Shown: positions 18,779 to 27,203, numbered from the stretch's first letter. The stretch: DNA of 64,000 nt from Paenibacillus sp. W2I17 (GCF_030815985.1 NZ_JAUSXM010000001.1:2976001-3040000); one strand, 5' to 3'. Notes: generated by a model from the letters alone, not told the origin. Program-made: numbers and translations.

Positions 18779-19642
18779 TTATTTAGCGCTATCCAATGCT
18801 TCTTGTGGAATCTTAATCTCTTCCACTTGATCTTGATTAGAAAATGTACTGTTCATCTTCATGTCCATCGTCATTTTCTGCCCATTCTGTTCCATCTCCA
18901 TGACCATGGTTACGTCCGTACTTGCAGGCAGGTAGGTTTCTTTGTTGATCATGTATTTCATCTTCATGCTAGTGATATTCATCTGATCAAGCATGGCTTG
19001 CATCTGGGCATCCGATCCGTTCTGCTCCATCACGGCTTTCGCTAGTTCCTTCACATTATCACCGGATACGTCAGCGTTAATCACATAATTGTCGCCTTCT
19101 TCGGTCACTTCAGTATCTTCTTCAATCTTTTTGAATTGCTCCAATTCACCTTCCGGATTCATGCTTGCCTTCATCTGCTCAATCAGTTCCTTGGTTTGAG
19201 CTTCAGGAATCGCAACCCATTGATCCCCAACTTGAGAGTAGATTTTATCCGAAGTGATATACTGCTTCACGTTCTGAGCTTCCTGTCCCGACATTTCCAT
19301 TTTCATCTCTTGATAGATCATCATTGGATCTTTGATAATATCCATCTTGAGCGATGTTTTAACCTGTTGATCCTGGGACTGTTCACCAGCATCCAGTTTC
19401 AGATTCTGATCAATATTTGCTTCAGTTGTGAAGCTTTTCATTTCTTTCGTTGCTGCATTGGTTTTGGTAATCAATTCGTCCAGGGTAGGGACCTTTGTTT
19501 CCTGCTCCGCAGGTGTATTACCCTCGTTAGATGTTTCGTTGTTAGTCGCTGGCGGCGTTGCCGTATTATCTGTATCGTTACCGCATGCTGCCAAGCTCAC
19601 TGCTAATAATGCCCCGATAAATAATGTAGTCCACTTCTTCAA
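18779..19642 (-). CDS. DUF6612-type lipoprotein
   Basis: The 287-residue protein has a lipoprotein signal peptide with lipobox LAAC at about residue 20, an acidic Thr/Asn-rich linker, and a beta-strand-rich LolA/LppX-like domain rich in Met (repeated KMxM and MTMDMKMN). Such proteins are anchored to the outer face of the membrane; the ligand is unknown. I place the start at TTG 19642 because GGGAGG lies 7-8 bases upstream and it gives a normal signal peptide; the open frame further upstream has no ribosome site. Confidence 0.82.
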   Translation of the reverse strand: MKKWTTLFIGALLAVSLAACGNDTDNTATPPATNNETSNEGNTPAEQETKVPTLDELITKTNAATKEMKSFTTEANIDQNLKLDAGEQSQDQQVKTSLKMDIIKDPMMIYQEMKMEMSGQEAQNVKQYITSDKIYSQVGDQWVAIPEAQTKELIEQMKASMNPEGELEQFKKIEEDTEVTEEGDNYVINADVSGDNVKELAKAVMEQNGSDAQMQAMLDQMNITSMKMKYMINKETYLPASTDVTMVMEMEQNGQKMTMDMKMNSTFSNQDQVEEIKIPQEALDSAK

Positions 19643-19709
19643 GTTGTTTTCCTCCCAAAATAGATATGATCTGTAGTCATTACCCAATTATTTCCGTTAT
19701 TAATCACAC

Positions 19710-20132
19710 TCACAAAAATCGATCTTTGATCTCCGGTGTAGGCAACATGCACGCTTCATCCTTGCCAAACCAGCGATAACGGTTGCGTGCCACCATGTTA
19801 TAGACCGCATTACGAATGAATTTCGGTACAATAATGAATACATATAATAATGGATAAGGAAACTTCAGACCTTTGGCCAATCGCAGTGCGGCGGTTGAAC
19901 GTGTATAGTATTTTCCATTTTCAATCAGAACAAAGGTATCCATACTGTCTGTCGACAAATTGCCCTTCGCCAGCAGTTCCTTGGCTACATCCGATTGAAG
20001 CGATGCAAAATGATATTTTCCTTCCGGGTCACGCTTGATAATCCATTTGGTTAAGCCCTGGCAGAAGTGACAGACGCCATCCACCAGTACGATGGGATGT
20101 CCCTGATGCACATCTGTTTGATTTGCTGTCAT
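19710..20132 (-). CDS. DCC-family thiol-disulfide oxidoreductase (DUF393, YuxK-like)
   Basis: The 140-residue protein carries the family-defining DGVCHFCQG (DxxCxxC) motif near residue 20 and the second conserved block FASLQSD. DCC proteins are thioredoxin-fold-related putative oxidoreductases of unknown substrate. It has no signal peptide, so it is probably cytoplasmic. The ATG at 20132 follows GGAGG. It is transcribed toward the lipoprotein gene, with about 65 bp between them. Confidence 0.85.
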   Translation of the reverse strand: MTANQTDVHQGHPIVLVDGVCHFCQGLTKWIIKRDPEGKYHFASLQSDVAKELLAKGNLSTDSMDTFVLIENGKYYTRSTAALRLAKGLKFPYPLLYVFIIVPKFIRNAVYNMVARNRYRWFGKDEACMLPTPEIKDRFL

Positions 20133-20211
20133 ATTCGCTGCCTCCTATTGTTGCGGTTAGAGTAACTTACCCAATCTGGGCCATATTGTTCACTAATTCT
20201 AAAACTATTTC

Positions 20212-20261
20212 TAGAGGTAGTTCAAAAAGACTGAAAACCGCTCTTTTTTGAACACGCATTA
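20212..20261 (+). repeat. Internally deleted copy of the inverted-repeat element
   Basis: This 50-bp sequence has the same ends as the full copy at 161-346: AGAGGTAGTTCAAAAAG on the left and CTTTTTTGAACACGCA on the right, with ACTGAAAACC retained next to the right end. Most of the 150-bp interior is missing. Confidence 0.6.
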
Positions 20262-20264
20262 ATG

Positions 20265-20306
20265 GGAAATAAAAAGAAAAAGAGCGCAGGCATTGTGCCC
20301 ACGCTC
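20265..20306 (-). terminator. Intrinsic terminator
   Basis: On the minus strand GAGCGTGGGCA and TGCCTGCGCTC form a stem followed by TTTTTCTTTTT. It terminates the gene at 20322-20600. Confidence 0.75.
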
Positions 20307-20321
20307 GTATCTGTCCGACAA

Positions 20322-20600
20322 TTACTCCGTAACTGCCTTTTCCATCCATTGGTCATCGATCATCTGTTGATGCAGGTCACTTGCCCACTGGTCCATACAT
20401 TTGCAAATGAAATCTTTGCGACATACTGGACAAGGGGTTTTCTGCAGACGGCTGATATTGGTCATCTTCCATTCCGGGGAACGGGTGTAGAATACACGGC
20501 ATTTAGTACCGTCTACCAAATTCATTTTGAATTCATACAATCCGTCTTCCTTGTTACCATAAGCTAATTCTAAATCTGCAATACGCGGTCTATAAGACAT
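20322..20600 (-). CDS. Small Cys-rich conserved hypothetical protein
   Basis: The 92-residue protein is charged and soluble. The C-terminal half has a CPVCRKDFICKC cluster that could bind zinc. I do not recognise a family. ATG 20600 is preferred over an in-frame GTG at 20609 because AGGTGATA sits just upstream of it. It ends in its own terminator and is separated by about 100 bp from the zinc-ribbon gene upstream. Confidence 0.6.
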   Translation of the reverse strand: MSYRPRIADLELAYGNKEDGLYEFKMNLVDGTKCRVFYTRSPEWKMTNISRLQKTPCPVCRKDFICKCMDQWASDLHQQMIDDQWMEKAVTE

Positions 20601-20699
20601 GGATATCACCTGTTTAATTCAAATTTGGTTCATGCAATGACACTACTCAGTACTAAGTTATATTAAAGAAAATTCAGTTCAATGTCAACTCGCGCATGT

Positions 20700-20945
20700 C
20701 TACCCGCCAAACAGAATATCCAGAATAGTCCCGACCTGCCCCTGTTTTTTCCCTTTCAAAACATCCGGATCAAATACCTCAACATACCCGCAGGAAGCAC
20801 AAGCCACGAACAGGTAGTGGTTATGCTGTATATCAAACATCTTGCTCAGGCCTGCTCCTGACATGGAAACTTCCTTAATGTTACAATCCGTGCCCCTGCA
20901 TTTTGTACACACAAATCGCCGCTCGATCATCTCTTCAATACTCAT
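20700..20945 (-). CDS. Zinc-ribbon nucleic-acid-binding-like protein
   Basis: The 81-residue protein has paired CxxC-type motifs, CTKCRGTDC at about 13-21 and CASCGY at about 49-54, forming a predicted zinc ribbon of the COG3478 type. The remainder is short, ending in a hydrophobic DILFGG. The function is not established; related proteins are annotated as putative nucleic-acid-binding proteins. The ATG follows AAAGGGGG. Confidence 0.75.
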   Translation of the reverse strand: MSIEEMIERRFVCTKCRGTDCNIKEVSMSGAGLSKMFDIQHNHYLFVACASCGYVEVFDPDVLKGKKQGQVGTILDILFGG

Positions 20946-21061
20946 CTTCGTTCCCCCTTTATGGAATGTGTAGCATGAAGTGGGAGTGCAATTATGTAAA
21001 ATAGTACGCGATCTGGCATCTAATCTCCTGCACCATGTCCATATATTATAATCAACACAAA

Positions 21062-21086
21062 ACCCTGCCGATTGCCAGCAGGGCTT
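21062..21086 (-). terminator. Intrinsic terminator downstream of ohr
   Basis: CCCTGC and GCAGGG form a stem; on the minus strand it is followed by TTTTGTGTT. It lies about 70 bp after the ohr stop. Confidence 0.6.
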
Positions 21087-21155
21087 TGTAGTCGAGCATC
21101 AGGTATCTGGGATACCCTGCTCTATATGTTCCCTTTACTTGCCAGGAGTCAAATC

Positions 21156-21575
21156 TTAGACTACGTTTAAAACAACATCAATGTTGCCGCGTGTTGCTTT
21201 GGAATATGGACAGAAATCATGCGCCTTGCGGGCCAGTTCCTCTGCTTGACTGTGATCTACACCAGGCATGCTAACGTCCAGACGAACAGACAGCTGGAAA
21301 CCGTCATCCGCAGGGTCTTTACCAATGGATACGTTACTTGTAACAACCACATCCTCCAATTTCACACCTGCTTTGCGCGCTACATTGGCAAGGGCACTTT
21401 CATAACATGCTCCATATCCAGCGGCAAAAAGCTGCTCAGGGTTAGTACCTTCACCACCGGAGCCACCAAGCTCTTTTGGCATTTTCAGATCATGCTTAAG
21501 CACGCCATCCGAAGAAGTCACAGAACCTGTACGTCCACCTTTAACTGTCGCTACTGCTGTATATAAAGCTTCCAT
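21156..21575 (-). CDS. ohr: Organic hydroperoxide resistance protein (Ohr/OsmC family)
   Basis: This thiol peroxidase reduces organic hydroperoxides. The 139-residue protein has the two reactive cysteines of the family: one in GACYESAL (about residue 57) and one in HDFCPYSKAT (about residue 122). The GGSGGEGTNPEQLFAAGY block identifies Ohr rather than OsmC. The ATG at 21575 follows AGGGAGAG. I see no clear OhrR palindrome upstream. Expression is expected to respond to peroxide, by family knowledge. Confidence 0.92.
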   Translation of the reverse strand: MEALYTAVATVKGGRTGSVTSSDGVLKHDLKMPKELGGSGGEGTNPEQLFAAGYGACYESALANVARKAGVKLEDVVVTSNVSIGKDPADDGFQLSVRLDVSMPGVDHSQAEELARKAHDFCPYSKATRGNIDVVLNVV

Positions 21576-21918
21576 TTAAGAATCTCTCCCTTATCCATAT
21601 AGTTTTTACTGCCTTCCTTTCAATTTAAACTTCTGGCTCATTTTGAAACGCAATTTTGTATCTTTATCAGCTTTTACAACTTTATTATTTTCATGCATTT
21701 CAATGCCATGGCTGTATTTTCTCCAAGGTTGGGTAATATACGAAGGGGCATCTTCAAGCTACAACCGGAATTTTGTGCTGATACATAAAAGTTGCACTAG
21801 ACAAAAACAATTGAAGGAGTACAATGTAACAATAAACATAAAAATTTAGATATATCATGAGCGGGTTGTCCCGCAACAATATTTCCAAATCAATCATTCA
21901 AAGTCAGGTGATTATCGT
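21576..21918. other. Intergenic region between divergent ohr and mntH
   Basis: No supported gene. A 68-codon open frame at 21643-21849 lacks a ribosome site and a recognisable product. A small hairpin, GCGGGTTGTCCCGC, lies near 21860-21873 in the mntH leader. No clear MntR box was found. Confidence 0.3.
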
Positions 21919-23271
21919 ATGAGTAAAAAAAATCCGTTCAACGCTCCTTCAAGAGAATCATTGTCTACTGCGGGCATGGCCCCTTCCCTTGGAGAAGCAC
22001 ATAGTTCCATGAAAGTTCCGCAGAATGCTGCATGGTGGAAGAAATTCCTCGCCTTTGTAGGCCCAGGATACCTCGTTGCCGTAGGTTACATGGATCCCGG
22101 GAATTGGGCAACAGATATCGCAGGCGGCTCGCAGTTCGGGTATACCTTGTTATCCGTTATCCTGTTATCAAACCTGATGGCCGTTGTCCTTCAGTCGCTG
22201 GCTGGCAAGCTCGGCATCGTCACTGGACGGGATCTGGCTCAAGCCTGTCGTGAACGATTCAGCATGCCTGTTGTCATGATGTTATGGATTCTGTGTGAGC
22301 TTGCCATTGCAGCCACCGATCTGGCTGAAGTCATTGGTTCTGCCATCGCGTTAAAGCTGTTATTTAACATTCCTATGTTATACGGCGTTATCATCACAGC
22401 AGTTGATGTACTCCTGATTCTTGTACTGCAAAACAAAGGCTTCCGCGCCTTGGAGACTCTCGTCATTGTGCTGATGGCAACCATCGCCCTCTGCTTCGGG
22501 ATTGATCTGTTTCTGGCAAAACCGGATATGGGCGGTGTTCTCCATGGTTTTGTACCAAATGTTGAGATTCTGCAAAACCCGGCTATGCTCTATATTGCCA
22601 TTGGTATTATTGGAGCAACCGTGATGCCGCATAATCTGTACCTGCATTCTTCCATTGTGCAGACCCGTCAGATCGAACAGACACCACAGGGCAAAAAAGA
22701 AGCCATTCGGTACTCGACCATGGATTCTACAATCGCGCTGACACTGGCCCTGTTCATCAATGCAGCCATCCTGATTGTATCTGCTGCTGTATTCCACAGT
22801 GCTGGTATGACGCAGGTTGCCGAGATCGCAGATGCCTACCATCTGCTGACACCTCTATTGGGTACTACGGTTGCAAGTATTCTGTTCGGTGTGGCGCTGT
22901 TAGCATCAGGTCAGAACTCTACCCTTACAGGTACACTCGCTGGGCAAATAGTTATGGAAGGTTTCCTGAACATTCGAATTCCGGCTTGGCTGCGCAGACT
23001 GGTCACACGTCTGATCGCCATCATCCCGGCGGTAATTGTGACAGCCATTGCAGGAGAACACGGCACAGAAGAACTGCTCATTTTGAGCCAGGTCGTGCTG
23101 TCGCTACAATTGCCCTTTGCTGTAATTCCCCTGGTGATGTTCACGAGTGATAAAAAAAGCATGGGTGCATTCGCCAACAAATTGTGGCTCAAAATCATCT
23201 CATGGGTCATTGCCGCGATTATCGTTGTGCTGAATGTATATCTGATCATTCAGACGATTCGGTTATTCTAA
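21919..23271 (+). CDS. mntH: Nramp-family Mn(II)/divalent metal transporter
   Basis: This proton-coupled importer of Mn(II) and related ions has 450 residues and about 11 membrane helices, with a 40-residue hydrophilic N-terminus. The metal-binding signatures are present: DPGN at 59-62 in helix 1 and MPHN at 236-239 in helix 6. The start ATG follows an AGGTGA site. The gene stands alone with a bidirectional terminator 25 bp after its stop. MntR control is expected from the family but no box was identified. Confidence 0.95.
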   Translation: MSKKNPFNAPSRESLSTAGMAPSLGEAHSSMKVPQNAAWWKKFLAFVGPGYLVAVGYMDPGNWATDIAGGSQFGYTLLSVILLSNLMAVVLQSLAGKLGIVTGRDLAQACRERFSMPVVMMLWILCELAIAATDLAEVIGSAIALKLLFNIPMLYGVIITAVDVLLILVLQNKGFRALETLVIVLMATIALCFGIDLFLAKPDMGGVLHGFVPNVEILQNPAMLYIAIGIIGATVMPHNLYLHSSIVQTRQIEQTPQGKKEAIRYSTMDSTIALTLALFINAAILIVSAAVFHSAGMTQVAEIADAYHLLTPLLGTTVASILFGVALLASGQNSTLTGTLAGQIVMEGFLNIRIPAWLRRLVTRLIAIIPAVIVTAIAGEHGTEELLILSQVVLSLQLPFAVIPLVMFTSDKKSMGAFANKLWLKIISWVIAAIIVVLNVYLIIQTIRLF

Positions 23272-23295
23272 TCTCGTTCTTATCGACTAAATACT

Positions 23296-23347
23296 AAAAA
23301 GGCTGATCAACTCCGGTATGCAATACCCAAGTTGATCAGCCTTTATT
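23296..23347. terminator. Bidirectional intrinsic terminator between mntH and HAD gene
   Basis: AAAGGCTGATCAACT pairs with AGTTGATCAGCCTTT, giving a 15-bp perfect stem with A/T-rich flanks. It serves two convergent genes. Confidence 0.85.
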
Positions 23348-23407
23348 GTTGCAATACAGCAAGGTGTTTCCTTTTATAGTAAAACTCAAAATCCAATAAA
23401 CAATCAT

Positions 23408-24091
23408 CTAATCCTGATTTGGTATCAGTAACGGCAGGAGCTGATCCAATGAATCCACAGTCCAATCCGCACGTTTGTCATCCGATAGTTCTGGCTGGAA
23501 TCTTCCGTAACCCTGCATAATTCGAATCGTACGCATGCCCAGCTTCCGAGCAGGTATAATGTCGTTATCGATCCGATCGCCGATCATGACGGCTTCCTCT
23601 GGTTCACAACCGGCCTGCTTCAAGGCTACAGCGTATAACTCAGGGTCTGGCTTGGACACTCCTTCTTCAGCCGAGCAGGCCAGAACATCAACATACTTCC
23701 GCAGTCCGTAACTCTCCAGTCTCTCTTCCGTTCCAGGACTCTGATTGGCAATAATGCCAATGTGATAATGCCGTGACAACTGCTGAAGAACGTAATCCGC
23801 TGAAGGAAAAGGACGTTCAAGATCTTTTTGAAATTTCAGCTTGTCCTGAATCTGTTTCTGGTGTCCCTCGTCTTCAACAAATGTGCGAATCGCCACTCTC
23901 ATAGGCCATTGCTCATATTTCTGGTAACAGTTCGCGAACAGTTCGCGTACCGCCTCAATTGTCACCGGATACCCCAAAGCACAAGCTTCACGGACGAACT
24001 GTCCGATAATATCATCAACCGGCTCCCATTCATCTACCAGTGTATCTCCAACATCAAAAAACAACCATTTCAATCCACCTACATCCGGCAC
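23408..24091 (-). CDS. HAD-superfamily phosphatase
   Basis: The 227-residue HAD subfamily IA enzyme has motif I DVGDTLVDE, motif II near IIANQSPG, the conserved Lys in KPDPELYAVAL and motif IV MIGDRIDNDI. The cap is helical. The substrate is unknown (phosphoglycolate-phosphatase-like). GTG 24091 is chosen because AAGGAGG is 7 bases upstream; the frame further upstream overlaps that site. It lies just after a terminator for the upstream gene. Confidence 0.87.
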   Translation of the reverse strand: MPDVGGLKWLFFDVGDTLVDEWEPVDDIIGQFVREACALGYPVTIEAVRELFANCYQKYEQWPMRVAIRTFVEDEGHQKQIQDKLKFQKDLERPFPSADYVLQQLSRHYHIGIIANQSPGTEERLESYGLRKYVDVLACSAEEGVSKPDPELYAVALKQAGCEPEEAVMIGDRIDNDIIPARKLGMRTIRIMQGYGRFQPELSDDKRADWTVDSLDQLLPLLIPNQD

Positions 24092-24123
24092 GCCAATTCC
24101 TCCTTGAACAACCTCTAAAACCA

Positions 24124-24160
24124 TAAAAAAGAAGACTCACCATCTTGCATGAGTCTCCTC
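24124..24160 (-). terminator. Intrinsic terminator after RCK_N-like gene
   Basis: On the minus strand GACTCA pairs with TGAGTC and is followed by TTCTTTTTTATGG. It lies between the riboswitch-controlled gene and the HAD gene. Confidence 0.7.
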
Positions 24161-24229
24161 AAACTTCCGTTTATCGATACATTCAATTATAACAGGCACC
24201 TTACACCTGAGCAATCACAAGCTATGGCA

Positions 24230-24628
24230 TTAACCATTGAGGAGAAAGCCAACTTCCCCATTAAGCGAATATACAATCCGGTCTGCGCCCATGCCCCGAT
24301 AGATGCCCTTAGGATGACTCTGCTCCGTAATCACGCACAGGGATTTCGATGTCCATGAACGGCAGATCTGTAAATAACGACAGGTCAGATTCAGGCTGTT
24401 CTCGAAAATAAACACGTTGCCTACGCTGCCCTGCGGCAAAAACCATTTTTGAGCTGCAGCCGTGTTCATGCGAATGACATGTTCTACTCCGATTCTACGG
24501 AGTCTGCGCTCTTCCCCTGCACTGTTGGTTAGAACGGCAAACGGCATTTTTTTGTACATCAGCAATTTAATAAATTTGCGTCCTGCTTCATTTGGAGCAG
24601 TCACTAAGATCATCTCAGTATCCATCAT
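24230..24628 (-). CDS. Small RCK_N/TrkA-N-like protein under a c-di-AMP riboswitch
   Basis: The 132-residue protein looks like a lone Rossmann domain: an N-terminal strand MILVTAPNEAGRKFIKLL, then RRIGVEHVIRMN, and a late GADRIVYSLNG motif like that of potassium-channel RCK_N domains. It lacks a classical GxGxxG and any membrane or RCK_C part. The function is unrecognised; a role in potassium or turgor control is suggested by the c-di-AMP riboswitch upstream, and this is inference. The ATG at 24628 (or 24625) follows GGGAGGAA. A terminator closes the unit. Confidence 0.7.
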   Translation of the reverse strand: MMDTEMILVTAPNEAGRKFIKLLMYKKMPFAVLTNSAGEERRLRRIGVEHVIRMNTAAAQKWFLPQGSVGNVFIFENSLNLTCRYLQICRSWTSKSLCVITEQSHPKGIYRGMGADRIVYSLNGEVGFLLNG

Positions 24629-24654
24629 TCGTTCCTCCCTTGGCGTGAAAAGAC

Positions 24655-24702
24655 AACAAAAAAGAAGCGTGGGGGACCAAGGCCTCCCGAACGCTTCTTA
24701 AA
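24655..24702 (-). terminator. Riboswitch expression-platform terminator
   Basis: On the minus strand GAAGCGTTCGGGAGGCC and GGTCCCCCACGCTTC form a long stem followed by TTTTTT, between the aptamer and the start codon at 24628. It is the likely ligand-controlled switch. Confidence 0.8.
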
Positions 24703-24721
24703 TAATCCATGGCGAAAACAC

Positions 24722-24905
24722 CATGAACCAGCGTACGGCTTGTTGCCTCTCCCTTTAACGCTTACGAGGTTAGCTGACGGATTCGGGCGCGAGAGTCGCC
24801 CTATTTCCGGCTGTCACCGGAAAATTCACCCCATGAATGCCACTGTCCTGGACAGCGCATTCCGTTGGTTCCCCCGTTTTCCACTCATCAATGAATGGAA
24901 ACTCA
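24722..24905 (-). promoter_or_regulatory. c-di-AMP (ydaO/yuaA-type) riboswitch
   Basis: The minus strand carries the consensus core of the ydaO aptamer in order: GGGGTGAATTTTCCGG, then AGGGCGACTC, then CCCGAATCCGTCAGCTAACC and TCGTAAGCG, with GAGAGGCAA near the 3' end. It is followed by an intrinsic terminator and then by the RCK_N-like gene. These riboswitches turn expression off when c-di-AMP is high (family knowledge). A possible promoter upstream is TTGTAC/GATAAT with 18-bp spacing near 24950-24980. Confidence 0.9.
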
Positions 24906-25225
24906 GCGATTAAAACATCGTTCGTATATCTTAAGGATAAGATCGAGCGATATTATCGTTTGTTTCGTTTTTCAGGTACAATTTAGTTTAAATTGAAATT
25001 ACGTTATGAATCATACACCCGTGCCATGTCGGTGTAAAGTCCGCGCAGATCACCGAATCGGCAGATTTTTGCCAATTCCTATCCATAATAACGCTTACAA
25101 CAAAGTTATACTCTATCTATCTCTTCAAGGCTATCTAATTCTCACTCTGGCGTAAATCACTTCGCAATTCATTCACGTATTCTGCACAACTTGCCTGTTT
25201 TGATGCTTTTAACACCATATTAGTT

Positions 25226-25254
25226 TTGCAATATTTAATTGCAACCAATATAAT
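25226..25254 (+). promoter_or_regulatory. gpx promoter with palindromic operator in the spacer
   Basis: TTGCAA at 25226-25231 and TATAAT at 25249-25254 are 17 bp apart, a near-consensus sigma-A promoter. A perfect dyad, TTGCAAT-ATTTA-ATTGCAA at 25226-25244, covers the -35 and spacer. The position suggests repression by a dimeric regulator; the half-site resembles MarR/OhrR operators, which is inference. Confidence 0.7.
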
Positions 25255-25290
25255 AGAAGATATAAGAGTAAATAAATGGAGGCGATTTAG

Positions 25291-25770
25291 ATGACAGTCT
25301 ACGATTACAAAGTGAATACACTTCGCGGTCAAGAAGTTGAAATGTCCGACTACCGTGACAAAGTGCTCCTGATTGTGAATACGGCAAGCTCATGTGGCCT
25401 TACCCCTCAATTCAAAGGTCTACAAGAACTGCAAGACAAGTTTCAAGATGCTCCATTTGAAGTTCTTGGTTTCCCAAGCAACCAGTTTGCACAGGAAAAA
25501 GGATCTTCCGACGATATTGCCGAGTTCTGTCAGATGAATTATGGCGTGAGTTTCCCCATGTTTGAGAAAATTGATGTGAACGGCTCAAGCGCTCACCCTC
25601 TTTTCCAACACCTTAGCACAGAAGCTCCTGGCCTGCTCGGCTCCAAAGCAATCAAATGGAATTTCACCAAATTCCTCGTGGATCAGAACGGACAGGTCAT
25701 TAAACGTTATGCTCCCAAAACAACACCGGACAAGATTGAAGAAGATATCAAGAATTTGCTGCAAAAATAA
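25291..25770 (+). CDS. Glutathione peroxidase-family thiol peroxidase
   Basis: The 159-residue protein of the GPx/BsaA type reduces peroxides, in bacteria usually with thioredoxin or bacillithiol rather than glutathione. The catalytic tetrad is visible: Cys35 in SSCGLTPQ, Gln65 in PSNQF, and Trp123-Asn124 in KWNFTKF. There is Cys in place of selenocysteine. The ATG at 25291 follows GGAGG. It is monocistronic, with a palindrome-overlapped promoter upstream and a strong terminator downstream. Confidence 0.94.
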   Translation: MTVYDYKVNTLRGQEVEMSDYRDKVLLIVNTASSCGLTPQFKGLQELQDKFQDAPFEVLGFPSNQFAQEKGSSDDIAEFCQMNYGVSFPMFEKIDVNGSSAHPLFQHLSTEAPGLLGSKAIKWNFTKFLVDQNGQVIKRYAPKTTPDKIEEDIKNLLQK

Positions 25771-25775
25771 TACAC

Positions 25776-25836
25776 AGGCCACCCGTAGCCGGAAGGTAGA
25801 GCACCATTGCCCCGGTAATGGATGGCCTTTTTTTCT
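25776..25836 (+). terminator. Intrinsic terminator after gpx
   Basis: AGGCCACCC pairs with GGATGGCCT (one mismatch) and is followed by TTTTTTT. The interior resembles part of a tRNA (GGTAGAGCACC) by chance or descent. Confidence 0.65.
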
Positions 25837-25867
25837 CAACTTTGATGTCATACTGTTCGAAAAAGAC

Positions 25868-25908
25868 AAAAAAGAAGCTTTCCATTAATGGAAAGCTTCT
25901 TTTTAATC
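25868..25908. terminator. Bidirectional intrinsic terminator at tRNA-Leu
   Basis: AAGAAGCTTTCCATT and AATGGAAAGCTTCTT form a near-perfect palindrome, flanked by A and T runs. It lies just after the 3' end of minus-strand tRNA-Leu. Confidence 0.8.
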
Positions 25909-25918
25909 GTTCATATGA

Positions 25919-26001
25919 TGCGGTCGAGAGGACTCGAACCTCCACGGGCATACGCCCACTACCCCCTCAAGATAGCGTGTCTGCCATTCCACCACGACCG
26001 C
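25919..26001 (-). tRNA. tRNA-Leu (anticodon GAG)
   Basis: A class II cloverleaf with long variable arm. The acceptor stem pairs GCGGTCG with CGACCGC, the anticodon stem-loop is CTATC-TTGAGGG-GGTAG, and the T arm contains GGTTCGAGTCC. CCA is not encoded. A second copy at 38936-39018 differs only by a compensated pair in the variable arm. Confidence 0.96.
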
Positions 26002-26417
26002 ATGTCGTAAATAATCGGCAACAGAATTGATTATACCGGGTTCAGAACTAAAAGTAAAGTGCTTTTTAATACTTCTTTTTCAGCTAGGCATTTTCATCAA
26101 AAATCGCATAATCTCGTCATCTTTACCCATGAACTGCATATCATTAGATTTGATCCCCTCTTTTCCGGCTTGAGCTGATCTTATTGATTCATTTATATAT
26201 AGTCCTTCCTTTACCTATTCATTCATATGACATTACACGTTATTTAAAATAACACAATAATTTAGATTTAGATTCTATTCATTAAATTTCACTGATACTA
26301 TTGACAAAAAGCGGACATTTATGGGATGATAACTATCATATAATTCGGATTCTCAAACAAAAAGGAATATAAACGTCACTTTAATTGACATTTAACGAAC
26401 ACAGGAGGCGAATGATT
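26002..26417 (+). promoter_or_regulatory. Leader of orphan ureF with GlnR/TnrA-like box and promoter
   Basis: No gene is visible in these 416 bases. CGTTATTTAAAATAACA at 26238-26254 matches the GlnR/TnrA consensus TGTNAN7TNACA with one mismatch and is a near-perfect palindrome. TTGACA at 26301-26306 with GATGAT 18 bp downstream (26325-26330) is a plausible promoter. The box lies about 90 bp upstream of the inferred transcription start. Confidence 0.5.
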
Positions 26418-27119
26418 GTGAACCGTGGGAATAAGCTGCTCGATTATGTCAAACTGCTTGATTCCTCTATTCAGGTTGGAGGGTTCACCCATTCCTTCGG
26501 CATGGATATCCATATCAGGGAGGGTACCATTCGTAATGCTGAAGATCTCGAATCATTCATGCGTTGTCAGTTGCATCCGAGCATCGTTCGTCTTGAAGGT
26601 ATGGCCATCAAAGGTATCTATACCGCAGCAGATCACAAGGATACATGGCGGATAGCTCTGATCGACAAGCTCGTCCATGTTCAGCGAACCCCTGGAGATC
26701 TCAGAGAACAAGCTGCCACCATGGGTAAACGATTGATCAGACTCGCACGCGCTCTGCACCCCTGGATTGAATTCAGCCAGCTCGAACAGATCTTTGCCAA
26801 ATATGATTCGGTTGGCTGCCTCTCCACTGTTCACGCCTGGATTAACCACCACCTCGACATCCCGGTCGAAGAGGCGGTCCTTGGTTACCTGCATTCAGCC
26901 ATGAATGCCTGCATAACCGAAGCCTCCAAAGTCATTCCCCTGAACAACGATACAACCAAGGATCTGATGGTCCGCCTGGCCACAGATCTGGAGAATGAAT
27001 GGAAGACCGTCAGCGCCTCGGCTGCGGATGGACTGGCACAGCCAACCTCGATGTCCATGAAATCGTTTTTCCCCAGTTTCCATATGCTCGGAGCTGGGCT
27101 TCATGCCTACAGGGCCTAA
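26418..27119 (+). CDS. Orphan UreF-like urease accessory protein paralogue
   Basis: The 233-residue protein aligns along its length with UreF at 35904-36599, sharing the LLRYVQLLDSALPIGGFSHSFG-type start (here LDSSIQVGGFTHSFGMD), RxPxxLREQ..MGKRL and the TVHAWINHHL segment. UreF is a GTPase-activating accessory protein of nickel insertion. This copy lacks the conserved RLFMS C-terminus of the operon copy and ends in a different Ser/Phe-rich tail. GTG 26418 is chosen by GGAGG 9 bases upstream. It is not in the urease operon but carries its own GlnR-like box. Its role is unclear: a back-up, specialised or degenerating copy. Confidence 0.85.
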   Translation: MNRGNKLLDYVKLLDSSIQVGGFTHSFGMDIHIREGTIRNAEDLESFMRCQLHPSIVRLEGMAIKGIYTAADHKDTWRIALIDKLVHVQRTPGDLREQAATMGKRLIRLARALHPWIEFSQLEQIFAKYDSVGCLSTVHAWINHHLDIPVEEAVLGYLHSAMNACITEASKVIPLNNDTTKDLMVRLATDLENEWKTVSASAADGLAQPTSMSMKSFFPSFHMLGAGLHAYRA

Positions 27120-27163
27120 TCCTCTTCCTCCTCATACCTGCTCCCCTTCATTCAAACAAACTA

Positions 27164-27203
27164 AAAAACACGCGGCAACCTCCTTGCCGACGTGTTTTTT
27201 GTC
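27164..27203 (+). terminator. Intrinsic terminator after orphan ureF
   Basis: CACGCGGCAA and TTGCCGACGTG form a stem with A-run before and TTTTTT after. Confidence 0.8.

Noticed and set aside
20167..20349. 60-codon frame across the repeat element and terminator
   Set aside because: It spans an inverted-repeat element and a terminator and has no ribosome site.
21643..21849. 68-codon open frame upstream of mntH with a hydrophobic stretch
   Set aside because: No ribosome site, AT-rich, no recognisable family; more likely leader DNA.
25777..25835. tRNA-like sequence (GGTAGAGCACC plus an anticodon-like hairpin) after gpx
   Set aside because: It has no complete acceptor stem, variable region or T arm, and the whole segment is explained by an intrinsic terminator.
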